A DNA stretch of 64,000 bases from Proteus vulgaris (GTDB taxonomy: Bacteria; Pseudomonadota; Gammaproteobacteria; Enterobacterales; Enterobacteriaceae): NCBI RefSeq assembly GCF_023100685.1, contig NZ_CP090064.1:682001-746000 (forward strand), read 5' to 3'. Position 1 is the first letter of the stretch. Each line of letters opens with the position of its first letter. The position numbers and the translations under genes were made by a program. Positions 28,203 to 36,667 of this stretch are shown in pieces. The notes under the pieces are model-generated. The model made no database searches, was not told the origin of the DNA, and worked only from the letters and a program-made list of their open reading frames with translations.

Positions 28203-29438
28203 ATGTGTAGCACTTGCGGTTGTGGCGAAGGCAATGTCAGAATTGAAGGCGTAGAGCCTCATTCACATGAGCACCACCATCATCACTCTCACGACCATGA
28301 TCATCACGACCACGGTCATCATCATGATCACGACCATCATGGGCATGATCACCATCATGAACACAAGGCTACTCCAGCGAATACTGTTCATAAATATATT
28401 GATAAGTCTGAACAAAAGCATAAGCATAACTACGAAACCAATGGTCAGCCTATCATCGTTCATCACCACTATTATCATAACAGTGGTGATGTTCATCTTC
28501 ATTTTCATAACGATACACAGCTAAATGAAACTCCTGTTTTCCATGAGCATCATCATGGACATGACGCTCATCATGAACACGATCATTCTCACAGTCATGA
28601 TCACGACCATGCTCATGATCATAGCCATGAACATTCTCATCACCATTCTCACAGCCACGATCACGATCATGCACATGACCACGATCATGAACACGAGCAC
28701 GAAGAGCAATTTAGCCCAGTGATTGAAAATCAGAATATGCATTATGGCCAAGGTGAAGCAGGAACACATGCTCCCGGTATTAGCCAAAAGCGTATGCTGA
28801 AAATTGAAATGGATGTGTTAGATAAAAATAACCGAATTGCTGTTCATAACCGTGAACATTTTGAACAACAAAATGTGTTGGCATTGAATTTAGTTTCAAG
28901 TCCTGGTTCAGGTAAAACCACACTGTTAACACAAACGTTAAAACAGTTAGCGCAACGTGTCCCTTGTGCCGTGATCGAAGGCGATCAACAAACCACCAAT
29001 GATGCTGATCGTATCCGTGAAACAGGTGTACCTGCGATCCAAGTGAATACAGGCAAAGGTTGTCATCTTGATGCACAAATGGTGCATGATGCGACACACC
29101 AATTAGGCTTACAAGATAACAGCGTTCTCTTTATTGAAAACGTGGGTAACTTAGTGTGCCCAGCCAGTTTTGATCTGGGTGAAAAGCATAAAGTGGCTAT
29201 TCTCTCTGTCACTGAAGGTGAAGATAAGCCTCTGAAATATCCGCATATGTTTGCTGCGGCTGATTTAATGATTATCAACAAAATTGATTTAGTGCCACAT
29301 CTGAATATCGACGTTCAAGCTTGCATTGAATCAGCTCGCCGTGTTAATCCAAATATTGAAATTATCGCGTTATCAGCAACAACAGGCGAAGGCATGGAAG
29401 AGTGGTTAGCTTGGTTGGAGAGTCGTTTATGTGCTTAG
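28203..29438 (+). CDS. hypB: HypB nickel GTPase with an exceptionally long histidine-rich region
   Basis: A 411-residue HypB; E. coli HypB has 290. It opens with the high-affinity nickel motif [10 protein letters not shown]. Residues about 20-170 then contain roughly 60 histidines, in two blocks of HD/HS/HE repeats around a middle part ([18 protein letters not shown]). The GTPase domain has the P-loop [11 protein letters not shown], the metal-site region [12 protein letters not shown] and the switch/guanine motifs [11 protein letters not shown] and INKIDLV. HypB delivers nickel to the hydrogenase precursor, and His-rich forms can also store nickel, as in rhizobia. AGGAG precedes the ATG. Its partner HypA/HybF is not in the window. 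Confidence 0.95.
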   Translation: MCSTCGCGEGNVRIEGVEPHSHEHHHHHSHDHDHHDHGHHHDHDHHGHDHHHEHKATPANTVHKYIDKSEQKHKHNYETNGQPIIVHHHYYHNSGDVHLHFHNDTQLNETPVFHEHHHGHDAHHEHDHSHSHDHDHAHDHSHEHSHHHSHSHDHDHAHDHDHEHEHEEQFSPVIENQNMHYGQGEAGTHAPGISQKRMLKIEMDVLDKNNRIAVHNREHFEQQNVLALNLVSSPGSGKTTLLTQTLKQLAQRVPCAVIEGDQQTTNDADRIRETGVPAIQVNTGKGCHLDAQMVHDATHQLGLQDNSVLFIENVGNLVCPASFDLGEKHKVAILSVTEGEDKPLKYPHMFAAADLMIINKIDLVPHLNIDVQACIESARRVNPNIEIIALSATTGEGMEEWLAWLESRLCA

Positions 29439-29695
29439 GTGTTCCAGCTAAGATTGTTGAGGTGGGCGAAGACGTCCACCAACTCGCTTATGCCGAAGTC
29501 AGTGGCGTCAAACGTGCTGTTAATATTTCAATGGTATGTGAAGGCGAACCAAATGAATTATTAGGCAAATGGGTACTTATTCATGTGGGATTTGCCATGA
29601 GTATTCTTGATGAGCAAGAAGCACAAGATACTCTTGATGCATTACAGCATGTCTATGGTGTGACCCTCGAAGAGGCTGATGATGCAGTACGTTGA
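29429..29695 (+). CDS. hybG: HypC/HybG hydrogenase maturation chaperone
   Basis: An 88-residue protein starting [12 protein letters not shown], with the essential Cys2 that binds the Fe(CN)2CO unit with HypD. Conserved segments are [12 protein letters not shown] and [20 protein letters not shown] 29429 lies 10 nt inside hypB with GGAG just upstream; the longer frame from 29402 lacks the mature N-terminus and is rejected. In E. coli hybG is the last gene of the hyb operon and serves hydrogenases 1 and 2. Whether this one is best called hybG or hypC depends on orthology I cannot test. Confidence 0.93.
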   Translation: MCLGVPAKIVEVGEDVHQLAYAEVSGVKRAVNISMVCEGEPNELLGKWVLIHVGFAMSILDEQEAQDTLDALQHVYGVTLEEADDAVR

Positions 29696-30818
29696 TGAAT
29701 TTCGTGATCCCGAACTTGCGAAAGCCTTACTAGCCCAAATTCGTGAAACTATTTCACAATGGCCTCACCCTATTAAACGTCCATTACAAATAATGGAAGT
29801 GTGCGGTGGGCATACTCATGCCATTTTTAAATTTGGTTTAGATCGCTTATTACCAGAAGAAATTGAATTTGTTCACGGGCCGGGTTGTCCCGTTTGTGTA
29901 TTACCGATGGGACGAATTGATGCATGTTTAGAAATTGCAGCACGTCCTGACGTGATTTTTTGCACATTTGGTGATGCAATGCGTGTGCCGGGTCGTAATG
30001 GTTCAATGCTGGATGCGCGTCGTCGAGGCAGCGATATTCGTATTGTTTACTCACCGCTTGATTCACTGAAAATTGCACAAGATAACCCAGATAAGCAAGT
30101 TGTTTTCTTCGGTTTAGGTTTTGAAACAACTATGCCAAGTACTGCAATGACGCTACAACAAGCAAAATTGCGTGGACTTAAAAACTTTTCTCTATTTTGT
30201 CAGCACATTACTATCGTACCTACTTTGCGTTGTTTACTAGAGCAAGACGATGTTCGCATTGATGGCTTTATTGCACCGGGACATGTGAGTATGGTGATTG
30301 GATGTACACCATATCAACCGCTATGTGATGAATTTGAAAAGCCTTTTGTGGTGACAGGATTTGAACCATTAGACTTATTGCAAGCTATACTGATGGTCAT
30401 TAAACAACTTAAAGCAAAAGCAGAAAATACAGATTATGTTTTAAGTATTGAAAACCAATATAGTCGCATTGTACCGAATGAAGGTAATAAGTTGGCTCAA
30501 AAAGCACTTAGCGAAGTGTTTATGTTAAAAGAAACCAGTGAATGGCGTGGGTTGGGTGAGATCCCAATGTCAGGTATTCAATTAACACCAGCTTATTCTG
30601 AGTTTGATGCTGAATTACGTTTTACACCTGCACCGCAGAAAGTGGCAGATAATCCACAATCTCGCTGTGGCGATGTATTAACAGGACGATGCAAACCTTC
30701 GGATTGCCCTCTATTTGGCAAAAGCTGTACACCAGAAACCGCATTAGGTGCTTTAATGGTGTCATCAGAAGGGGCATGTGCGGCTTATTATCAGTATCGC
30801 CGTGAAGGTAATATATGA
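29679..30818 (+). CDS. hypD: HypD hydrogenase maturation iron-sulfur protein
   Basis: A 379-residue HypD. It shows [17 protein letters not shown], the redox cysteine motif [35 protein letters not shown], the GHVSMVIG segment, and the C-terminal [4Fe-4S] cysteines in [20 protein letters not shown] and [18 protein letters not shown]. HypD and HypC carry the iron with CO and cyanide ligands. Two adjacent ATG codons (29679 and 29682) are possible starts. It overlaps hypC by 17 nt and hypE by 4 nt. Confidence 0.95.
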   Translation: MMQYVDEFRDPELAKALLAQIRETISQWPHPIKRPLQIMEVCGGHTHAIFKFGLDRLLPEEIEFVHGPGCPVCVLPMGRIDACLEIAARPDVIFCTFGDAMRVPGRNGSMLDARRRGSDIRIVYSPLDSLKIAQDNPDKQVVFFGLGFETTMPSTAMTLQQAKLRGLKNFSLFCQHITIVPTLRCLLEQDDVRIDGFIAPGHVSMVIGCTPYQPLCDEFEKPFVVTGFEPLDLLQAILMVIKQLKAKAENTDYVLSIENQYSRIVPNEGNKLAQKALSEVFMLKETSEWRGLGEIPMSGIQLTPAYSEFDAELRFTPAPQKVADNPQSRCGDVLTGRCKPSDCPLFGKSCTPETALGALMVSSEGACAAYYQYRREGNI

Positions 30819-31834
30819 AACAACCTGATGAAATCACCTTAGCCCAAGGTAATGGTGGGCAAGGTATGCAACAACTGATCGAAGGCCTGTTTTTAAAAGC
30901 GTTCGATAATCCGTTATTAAATGAAAAAGAAGATCAAGCGCGGATCGCGTTAAATGAGTTAACGGCTCTTGGCGATCGTCTTGCTTTTAGTACCGACAGC
31001 TATGTTATCGATCCCATTATTTTCCCCGGTGGAAATATTGGTAAATTATCTGTTTGCGGTACAGCTAACGATCTCTCCGTCGGTGGTGCTGTACCTCGTT
31101 ATCTATCATGTGGTTTTATTCTTGAAGAAGGGTTGCCATTTGAAACCCTTGAAGTGCTTGTATTAGCGATGGCAAAAGCCGCTTCACAAGCAGGAATACA
31201 AATTGTCACAGGGGATACCAAAGTGGTTCCTCGTGGTGCCGCAGATAAGATCTTTATCAATACTGCGGGCATTGGCGTTATTCCAACTCAAATTAATTGG
31301 GCCGCAAGTAATATCAAAGCCGGCGATAAGATCTTAGTGAGTGGTACAATTGGTGATCATGGTGCAACAATCCTTAATCTTCGTGAAAATTTAGGATTAG
31401 AAGCGGATCTACAAAGTGACTGCGCTGTGCTTGAACCAATGATTGCACCTTTACGCCAAATTGAAGGTATTCAGGCATTACGTGATGCAACTCGAGGTGG
31501 AGTAACGGCCATTTTGCATGAATTTGCCCAAGCCAGCGGTTGTGGCATGAATGTACATGAAAGCAAATTGCCAATGAAACAAGCCGTTCGTGGTGTGTGC
31601 GAATTATTAGGCCTAGAAGCACTTAATTTTGCTAACGAAGGTAAAATTGTTTTAGTGGTATCACCTGACGCTGAAGCACAAGTTATTGACGCTTTACATC
31701 AACACCCTTTAGGTAAAGATGCTTGTACTATCGGTGAAGTGACAACGGATAACTATATTCGTTTAACTGGGATTTTCGGTACAAGTCGCATTCTTGATTT
31801 ACCTTATAACGAGCCTTTACCTCGTATTTGCTAA
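30815..31834 (+). CDS. hypE: HypE carbamoyl dehydratase
   Basis: A 339-residue PurM/ThiL-type ATPase. The nucleotide-binding segments are TDSYVIDPIIFPGGNIG, CGTANDLSVGGA and TGDTKVVPRG, and the chain ends in the invariant PRIC. The terminal cysteine receives a carbamoyl group from HypF and HypE dehydrates it to a thiocyanate, the source of the cyanide ligands. ATGA overlap with hypD. It is the last gene of the operon; hypF must lie elsewhere. Confidence 0.96.
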   Translation: MKQPDEITLAQGNGGQGMQQLIEGLFLKAFDNPLLNEKEDQARIALNELTALGDRLAFSTDSYVIDPIIFPGGNIGKLSVCGTANDLSVGGAVPRYLSCGFILEEGLPFETLEVLVLAMAKAASQAGIQIVTGDTKVVPRGAADKIFINTAGIGVIPTQINWAASNIKAGDKILVSGTIGDHGATILNLRENLGLEADLQSDCAVLEPMIAPLRQIEGIQALRDATRGGVTAILHEFAQASGCGMNVHESKLPMKQAVRGVCELLGLEALNFANEGKIVLVVSPDAEAQVIDALHQHPLGKDACTIGEVTTDNYIRLTGIFGTSRILDLPYNEPLPRIC

Positions 31835-31845
31835 GCACTTCTTCC

Positions 31846-31885
31846 CCCACTTATAAATAAAAATTATGCTGAATTTATAAGTGGG
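31846..31885 (+). terminator. Long hairpin after the hyb-hyp operon
   Basis: CCCACTTATAAAT and ATTTATAAGTGGG form a perfect 13-bp stem with a 14-nt loop, beginning 12 nt after hypE. There is no T-run afterwards, so it may protect the 3' end or assist Rho-dependent termination. Confidence 0.6.
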
Positions 31886-31981
31886 ATAAGTTATCTATCT
31901 GTTACAAAAACTTTGTTATAACGCAAATTTCCTTCATTTATCTGAATACTGACTCTTTGATAAAAAAATTATTGGAGTAAC

Positions 31982-32035
31982 ATGTTCGGCCAGTCCTACT
32001 GCGTGGAGAGGGTCTCTCGTAGAGGTAAGCTCTAG
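31982..32035 (+). CDS. 17-residue leader peptide upstream of yedE
   Basis: ATG 31982 follows a good ribosome binding site (TTGGAG, four bases before it) and runs 17 codons, MFGQSYCVERVSRRGKL, to TAG 32033-32035. The stop lies 8 nt before the yedE start and overlaps the AGGA that serves yedE, so the two are probably coupled. The DNA is much more GC-rich than its surroundings and contains two small hairpins (GAGAG-GGT-CTCTC and AGAG-GTAAG-CTCT). The peptide has one cysteine and a basic C-terminus. A regulatory leader sensing a sulfur or selenium metabolite is inferred, not shown. Confidence 0.6.
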   Translation: MFGQSYCVERVSRRGKL

Positions 32036-32043
32036 GAAAAAAC

Positions 32044-33270
32044 ATGTCTTGGTCAGAATTTAAATCTCAATACCTGATCCGTTTTTGGAAGCCTCTTCCA
32101 GCTGTTATTGCGGCAGGTATCTTATCAACTTACTACTTTGGTTTAACCGGCACTTTTTGGGCTGTCACGGGGGAATTTACTCGTTGGGGCGGCCACGTAA
32201 TGCAATGGTTTGGTGCTCATCCTGAAGAATGGGGTTATTTTAAAATTATCGGCCTTGAAGGTACGCCATTAACGCGTATTGATGGTGTGATGATTATCGG
32301 GATGTTTGGAGGTTGTATTATGGCTGCTCTTTGGGCCAACAACGTCAAACTTCGCCATCCTCAACATAAAATTCGTATTTTTCAAGCTGTGCTTGGCGGG
32401 ATCATCGCTGGTTTTGGTGCTCGTCTAGCAATGGGATGTAACCTTGCGGCTTTCTTTACGGGTATTCCTCAGTTCTCTTTACATGCTTGGTTTTTTGCGG
32501 TTGCAACGGCAATCGGTTCTTATTTTGGTGCCAAGCTTTCATTGATGCCACTGTTTCGTATTCCCGTAAAACTACAAAAAGTCAGTCAAGCTTCACCGAT
32601 TACTCAAGATAAACAACGTGCAAAACGTCGCTTTAGATTGGGAATGGTTATCTTTTTTGCCATGATTGCGTGGTCTTTAATTATTCTTTTTGATTCACCA
32701 AAACTAGGCTTTGCTATGTTAGGCGGTATTGGTTTTGGTATTTTAATCGAACGAGCGCAAATCTGTTTTACTTCTGCTTTCCGTGATTTATGGATAACGG
32801 GCAGAACCCATATGGCAAAAGCGATTATTATTGGTATGGCAGTGAGCGCGATTGGGATCTTCAGCTATGTCCAATTAGGTGCTGCACCTAAAATTATGTG
32901 GGCAGGGCCGAATGCTGTCATTGGTGGTTTACTCTTTGGTTTCGGTATTGTACTTGCTGGTGGATGTGAAACTGGCTGGATGTATCGTGCAGTGGAAGGT
33001 CAAATTCACTTTTGGTGGGTTGGATTGGGTAACGTTATCGGTTCTACATTATTAGCTTACTACTGGGATGATTTTGCCTCAGTGATCGCAACGGATTATG
33101 ACAAGATTAATTTACTTGATACCTTTGGCCCTGTGGGGGGATTAGGTGTGACGTATCTAATGCTTGGTGTGTCATTTGTGTTATTACTTTGGTGGGAAAA
33201 ACACTTTTTCCGTAAAAAAGCCCAACAAGCACAATCTATTTCAACGCAGATTAATAAGGAAATCGCATGA
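32044..33270 (+). CDS. yedE: YedE selenium/sulfur metabolism membrane transporter
   Basis: A 408-residue YeeE/YedE-family inner-membrane protein, extremely similar along its length to E. coli YedE as I remember it (FWKPLPAVIAAGILSTYYFG, AVTGEFTRWGG, RLAMGCNLAAFFTGIPQFS, RAQICFTSAFRDLW, AGGCETGWMYRAVEGQ). The conserved cysteines in GCNLAAF, AQICFTSA and GGCETGW are the features through which relatives pass thiosulfate. YedE is linked to selenium metabolism and may import a selenium or sulfur compound. It overlaps yedF by 4 nt and is preceded by a short leader ORF. Confidence 0.92.
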   Translation: MSWSEFKSQYLIRFWKPLPAVIAAGILSTYYFGLTGTFWAVTGEFTRWGGHVMQWFGAHPEEWGYFKIIGLEGTPLTRIDGVMIIGMFGGCIMAALWANNVKLRHPQHKIRIFQAVLGGIIAGFGARLAMGCNLAAFFTGIPQFSLHAWFFAVATAIGSYFGAKLSLMPLFRIPVKLQKVSQASPITQDKQRAKRRFRLGMVIFFAMIAWSLIILFDSPKLGFAMLGGIGFGILIERAQICFTSAFRDLWITGRTHMAKAIIIGMAVSAIGIFSYVQLGAAPKIMWAGPNAVIGGLLFGFGIVLAGGCETGWMYRAVEGQIHFWWVGLGNVIGSTLLAYYWDDFASVIATDYDKINLLDTFGPVGGLGVTYLMLGVSFVLLLWWEKHFFRKKAQQAQSISTQINKEIA

Positions 33271-33509
33271 GCCAGAAAGACACTATTATTCCTGATTATC
33301 GTCTAGATATGGTCGGTGAACCTTGTCCTTATCCTGCGGTGGCAACACTTGAAGCCATGCCATCACTGAAAAAAGGCGAAATATTAGAAGTGGTGAGTGA
33401 TTGCCCTCAATCAATCAACAATATTCCGCTTGATGCTAAAAATTACGGATATACCGTATTAGATATTCAACAAGATGGTCCGACGATCCGTTATTTAATT
33501 CAAAAATAA
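33267..33509 (+). CDS. yedF: YedF TusA-family sulfur/selenium carrier
   Basis: An 80-residue TusA/SirA-like protein, practically identical in its core to E. coli YedF: RLDMVGEPCPYPAVATLEAM holds the carrier cysteine in the CPxP motif, followed by KKGEILEVVSDCPQSINNIP, which has a second cysteine. Such proteins carry persulfide or selenide sulfur. The ATGA overlap with yedE suggests that it accepts what YedE imports. It is followed by a terminator. Confidence 0.92.
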   Translation: MSQKDTIIPDYRLDMVGEPCPYPAVATLEAMPSLKKGEILEVVSDCPQSINNIPLDAKNYGYTVLDIQQDGPTIRYLIQK

Positions 33510-33545
33510 TTTCAGATTATTTTGTTGAAAGACTAGCAATAGAAG

Positions 33546-33585
33546 CAGCAAGTGCATCAATAAAAGGTGGCTTGCTGTTTTTATT
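33546..33585 (+). terminator. Terminator of yedEF
   Basis: CAGCAAG (33546-33552) pairs with CTTGCTG (33571-33577), followed by TTTTTATTT. It lies between the convergent yedF and tetR genes. Confidence 0.75.
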
Positions 33586-33586
33586 T

Positions 33587-34225
33587 CTAAGGTTTTAACA
33601 CTGGTGTAATGAGTTGTATCGCTTGCTGAATTCGTAGATCAAAATTTGATTTTGGTGTCGGTGGAACGATCCCTAATGCAATTTGTCGTAAAGGCTCTGC
33701 GATCACCATGGCTAATAAAAGATCACTTAATGTAGCATAGTCGTAAGATCTAATTATTCCGTTTTTTTCTTGTTGCTGTAACCACTGCGTGAGTAAACTG
33801 CGTCCTCTTAATATCCCACTGCGTTGATATTTTTCCATAAGCACTTCACGGCTAGGAAAATCCTCTTGTAATAACTTATATAAACCGACGGCTTTATGAT
33901 TAAGTACCGTTTGAACCATGCTGTTTAAATGTTGTGATAACAACAGGATAAACTCATCAAAATCAGTGGCCTTATCATGAAAAATAGCGACGAAACTGTC
34001 TGTCCATGACAACACAATTTGTTCCACTAAATCTTCTTTATCTTTGGTAAAACGATAAATCGTTTTTTTGGCAATGCTTGCTTGTTTTGCAATTGCATCA
34101 ATGGTTGTTGCGCTGTAACCCTGCTCCAAAAGCAAACTTATGGTCGCTTCATATATTTCTTGGCGGATCTCTTCTTGAGGGCGGGCAGGGCGTCCTCGTT
34201 TTTGATTAATTTTGCTATCTGTCAT
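33587..34225 (-). CDS. TetR-family repressor
   Basis: A 212-residue regulator with an N-terminal TetR helix-turn-helix (EIYEATISLLLEQGYSATTI, then AKQASIAKKTIYRFTKDKE) and an all-helical ligand domain. A basic start (KINQKRGRPARPQEE) extends into the DNA. It is divergent from the PhlG-like hydrolase at 34318, and the 92-bp spacer has a perfect 31-bp palindrome that is the obvious operator. It probably represses both genes until an aromatic or polyketide ligand binds; the ligand is inferred only from the neighbour. GAGG lies upstream of its start. Confidence 0.85.
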   Translation of the reverse strand: MTDSKINQKRGRPARPQEEIRQEIYEATISLLLEQGYSATTIDAIAKQASIAKKTIYRFTKDKEDLVEQIVLSWTDSFVAIFHDKATDFDEFILLLSQHLNSMVQTVLNHKAVGLYKLLQEDFPSREVLMEKYQRSGILRGRSLLTQWLQQQEKNGIIRSYDYATLSDLLLAMVIAEPLRQIALGIVPPTPKSNFDLRIQQAIQLITPVLKP

Positions 34226-34272
34226 TTTTTAGCCTCTTTTTTAGTTGATTTTATCACTCTATAGGGATAAAA

Positions 34273-34303
34273 CAATTAGGAAACTAATTGAGTTTCCTAA
34301 TTG
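34273..34303. promoter_or_regulatory. 31-bp palindromic operator between tetR and the PhlG-like gene
   Basis: CAATTAGGAAACT and AGTTTCCTAATTG are perfect 13-bp inverted arms around the 5-bp centre AATTG. It ends 14 bp before the hydrolase start and overlaps its likely ribosome-binding/promoter region. Confidence 0.85.
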
Positions 34304-34317
34304 TCGGAGTTGAAAAA

Positions 34318-35019
34318 ATGAAAAAACAAACATTACATTTACCTTGGGCTTTAAATGACATTAACGAGCTTTTATCACCCGCGCCATTACGCTTAGAAAT
34401 GGGAATTGAAAGGGATGACGCTGGGCATTTAACAGTTGCAGTACGTACCGATTTGCATGGTTGTAAAGGTAAAATGCTAGAGTGGTGGTTTACCTTTTTT
34501 GAAACATCACAACATATTCGCTGGTGGCATCCTCATGATCATGTTGCTCACAATGGTTGGGATGATAAATGGATAAAAGGAAAGAGTTATATCGGTGCAT
34601 CAATTAAGGCAGTTGAGTCCTTAGGTGATATTCCACCTGTTGGAGCACAACTTAAATTCCATGATGCGAAAGATTTTTTTGATAACGCATTGTTAGAAGA
34701 AGCCTATAAAACAGGCGCACTTTCTGGTGCAGTATGTGCCACTATCGGTTTTGGCTCTGATGTGCAAACCGATGAAAATGGTGATCCTACCGATGGTAAA
34801 ATGGTGCATTTAACGCGAGATACGGATTGGGGATGTGTATTAAGAAGCCGTTTTTATTTAGGTCACTCATTAGAAAATCCAGCAGTGGAATTATCGGATG
34901 AGATAGCTTTTGGGTTATTGCAGCACTGTTATAACGAGTTTACTTATCTTTCTCGTTTCTTGCCGTCATTGTATTACGGTGAGCATGCGAATGGGGAGAA
35001 GGGCGCATTGCCTTGGTAA
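34318..35019 (+). CDS. PhlG-like (DAPG hydrolase family) protein
   Basis: A 233-residue protein with the signature of the 2,4-diacetylphloroglucinol hydrolase family: GCKGKMLEWWFTFFET, WWHPHDHVAHNGWDDKW and, near the end, FLPSLYYGEHA. The His and Glu residues in HPHDHVAHNGW and GEH match the zinc-binding pattern of PhlG, which cuts a C-C bond in the Pseudomonas antibiotic 2,4-DAPG. The natural substrate here is unknown. CGGAG precedes ATG 34318, so the upstream in-frame start at 34288, inside the operator, is rejected. Regulation by the divergent TetR protein is very likely. An ERIC element follows immediately. Confidence 0.8.
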   Translation: MKKQTLHLPWALNDINELLSPAPLRLEMGIERDDAGHLTVAVRTDLHGCKGKMLEWWFTFFETSQHIRWWHPHDHVAHNGWDDKWIKGKSYIGASIKAVESLGDIPPVGAQLKFHDAKDFFDNALLEEAYKTGALSGAVCATIGFGSDVQTDENGDPTDGKMVHLTRDTDWGCVLRSRFYLGHSLENPAVELSDEIAFGLLQHCYNEFTYLSRFLPSLYYGEHANGEKGALPW

Positions 35020-35025
35020 TAACAA

Positions 35026-35148
35026 TACTCGTCATACTTCAAGTTGTAGCGTTGTTGACGGCATTCACTCGCACTAGTCACATACTATTGTATGCTCCTA
35101 GCGACTCGTTCATTTGTCGCCTAGCTACATCTTGAATTATTTAGAGTA
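35026..35148. repeat. ERIC element, copy A
   Basis: A 123-bp imperfect palindrome bounded by TACTC and GAGTA. The core CTAGTCACATACTATTGTAT and GCTCCTAGCGACTC corresponds to the classical ERIC core (AGTCACTTACTTATGTAAGC, CTCCTGGGG). Two further copies lie at 62745-62867 and 62892-63014. Confidence 0.85.
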
Positions 35149-35164
35149 TTCAATAGGATATAAA

Positions 35165-35280
35165 GAGTAAAAGAGTAAAAGAGTAAAAGAGTAAAAGAGT
35201 AAAAGAGTAAAAGAGTAAAAGAGTCAATGAATGAGTAAAAGAGTCAATGAATGAGTAGAAGAGTCAATGAATGAGTAGAA
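35165..35280 (+). repeat. Composite tandem repeat: 8-nt and 20-nt units
   Basis: Seven copies of GAGTAAAA (35165-35220) pass directly into three copies of a 20-nt unit, GAGTCAATGAATGAGTARAA (35221-35280). The larger unit contains the smaller, so it probably arose from it. The array sits between an ERIC element and the 3' end of rdgC and is likely to vary in copy number. Confidence 0.95.
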
Positions 35281-35291
35281 GAGTATTGCGG

Positions 35292-35317
35292 GCAGATCAG
35301 CGGGATGGCTGATCTGC
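35292..35317. terminator. Hairpin at the 3' end of rdgC
   Basis: GCAGATCAGC and GCTGATCTGC form a perfect 10-bp stem with loop GGGATG, 20 nt after the rdgC stop. No clear T-run follows on the minus strand. Confidence 0.55.
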
Positions 35318-35336
35318 TTGTTGCATTCTATACGGG

Positions 35337-36245
35337 TTACTCTGCTTCGCCGCCTAAAACTTCAGTGACTCGTTCAATTAAAGCGCTTAATTCACCGGTC
35401 ATTAAAACAAAGTCGGCATCAAAACGTTGGGCAAAATCGGCTTTATCGATATCATCATTTTGCTCACGTAAAGTTTCACTGAATTTAATGCGTTTGATAG
35501 AGCCATCATCACATAGCATAAATTGAAGGCGATCTTCCCAATCTACAGAAAGTTTGGTGACAAATTTGCCTGCTTCAATATGTGTCGCAATTTCATCAGA
35601 GACTAATTCTTGTTTCTTACAACGAATAACACCGCCTTCTTCTAGTACGGCTTTTAGCTCTGCTTCATCCATTAAGGTAAAACCGGCTGGAAGTTCTCCA
35701 GAGCGTACCCACTCAGTCATTTTTAATTCAACAGATTCATTAAAGTTCAGAGGAACAACAGGTAATGAACCTAAGGTTTTGCGTAACAAAGCTAAGTTAT
35801 CTTCAGCACGTTTTGCACTGCCTGAATCAACAATGACTAATTGTTTTTCTAAATCTAACCAAATAAAAGTTTGTGAGAATTTGCTAAAAGCACGAGGAAG
35901 TAATGTGTGAACTACTTCATCTTTTAGGGTCGCTTTTTCTGTTTTTTTCAGTTTGCGCCCTTGTTCACCTTCAAGTTTTTCAACTTTGTCTTGTAAGGCG
36001 TTTTTAATCACTGTTGCAGGTAAGATTTTGTCTTCTTTTCGTGCACATATCATCACTTGCTTACCAGCAACATGAATAAGTGCTTCACCACGATCGCCCA
36101 TAGGCGAAACCCAACCTGTTCTGGTCATATCTTGGCTACTGCAAGGTGTGAATGCCAATGAAGCAAGCTGTTGTTCTAACTCATCCATTGACAGTGCTAT
36201 CTCTTTATTTAAGCGATAGACCAAAATATTTTTAAACCACAGCAT
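35337..36245 (-). CDS. rdgC: Recombination-associated protein RdgC
   Basis: A 302-residue RdgC (E. coli 303). It begins [15 protein letters not shown], contains GWVSPMGD and [15 protein letters not shown], and ends in the [13 protein letters not shown] segment. RdgC is a ring-shaped DNA-binding protein that restrains RecA activity and affects recombination and, in Neisseria, pilin variation. It stands alone with its own promoter in the large upstream region shared with the porin cluster. Confidence 0.93.
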   Translation of the reverse strand: MLWFKNILVYRLNKEIALSMDELEQQLASLAFTPCSSQDMTRTGWVSPMGDRGEALIHVAGKQVMICARKEDKILPATVIKNALQDKVEKLEGEQGRKLKKTEKATLKDEVVHTLLPRAFSKFSQTFIWLDLEKQLVIVDSGSAKRAEDNLALLRKTLGSLPVVPLNFNESVELKMTEWVRSGELPAGFTLMDEAELKAVLEEGGVIRCKKQELVSDEIATHIEAGKFVTKLSVDWEDRLQFMLCDDGSIKRIKFSETLREQNDDIDKADFAQRFDADFVLMTGELSALIERVTEVLGGEAE

Positions 36246-36479
36246 CTGACATTCCCCTTAATCATTATTTACCGCATTATGATACTGAATGTTTAGGGTA
36301 TCTAAAAGGTAATATCCCTTAAAAGAAAATATCCATAATGTTATTTAATAAAAAAGAAAAAAAAGCTGAAACGAATAATTAGTAAATCTACTCTATGATA
36401 ATGAGTTTTATTCTTATTTATATTGAATTAACGAAGAATATTAATACTGAAATAACGAGATTTTTAGTACAAGCTCTTA

Positions 36480-36495
36480 TGTGACAATAATCACA
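36480..36495. promoter_or_regulatory. CRP-type site 1
   Basis: TGTGA-CAATAA-TCACA matches the CRP consensus arms perfectly. It lies 235 bp from rdgC and 1.1 kb from the porin start. Confidence 0.75.
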
Positions 36496-36594
36496 TAATT
36501 TCATTTTTTAGCCATTTTTTGTTTACAATATGAAATCATTTTCAGATTTATCCCTGCATTAATTTACAAAACAAAAATCTTCTTGACGGACTCA

Positions 36595-36610
36595 TGTGAT
36601 AATTGTCACA
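36595..36610. promoter_or_regulatory. CRP-type site 2
   Basis: TGTGA-TAATTG-TCACA, perfect arms with the correct 6-bp spacer. Confidence 0.75.
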
Positions 36611-36651
36611 AAAACAGGAAAATATAAAGAGTGATTTTTCACAAACATCTA

Positions 36652-36667
36652 GGTGATCTGTATCACA
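36652..36667. promoter_or_regulatory. CRP-type site 3
   Basis: GGTGA-TCTGTA-TCACA, one mismatch to the arms. Its centre is 57 bp from that of site 2. Confidence 0.65.

Noticed and set aside
28263..28787. Several overlapping Met/Thr- or Met/Val-rich frames on both strands
   Set aside because: They are frame shadows of the histidine-rich repeat in hypB, whose own frame has all family motifs.
35165..35280. Tandem array as a CRISPR
   Set aside because: Units are 8 and 20 nt and directly adjacent, with no unique spacers and no cas genes.
36630..36643. GTGATTTTTCAC as a sixth CRP site
   Set aside because: The arms are separated by four bases rather than six, so CRP should not bind.
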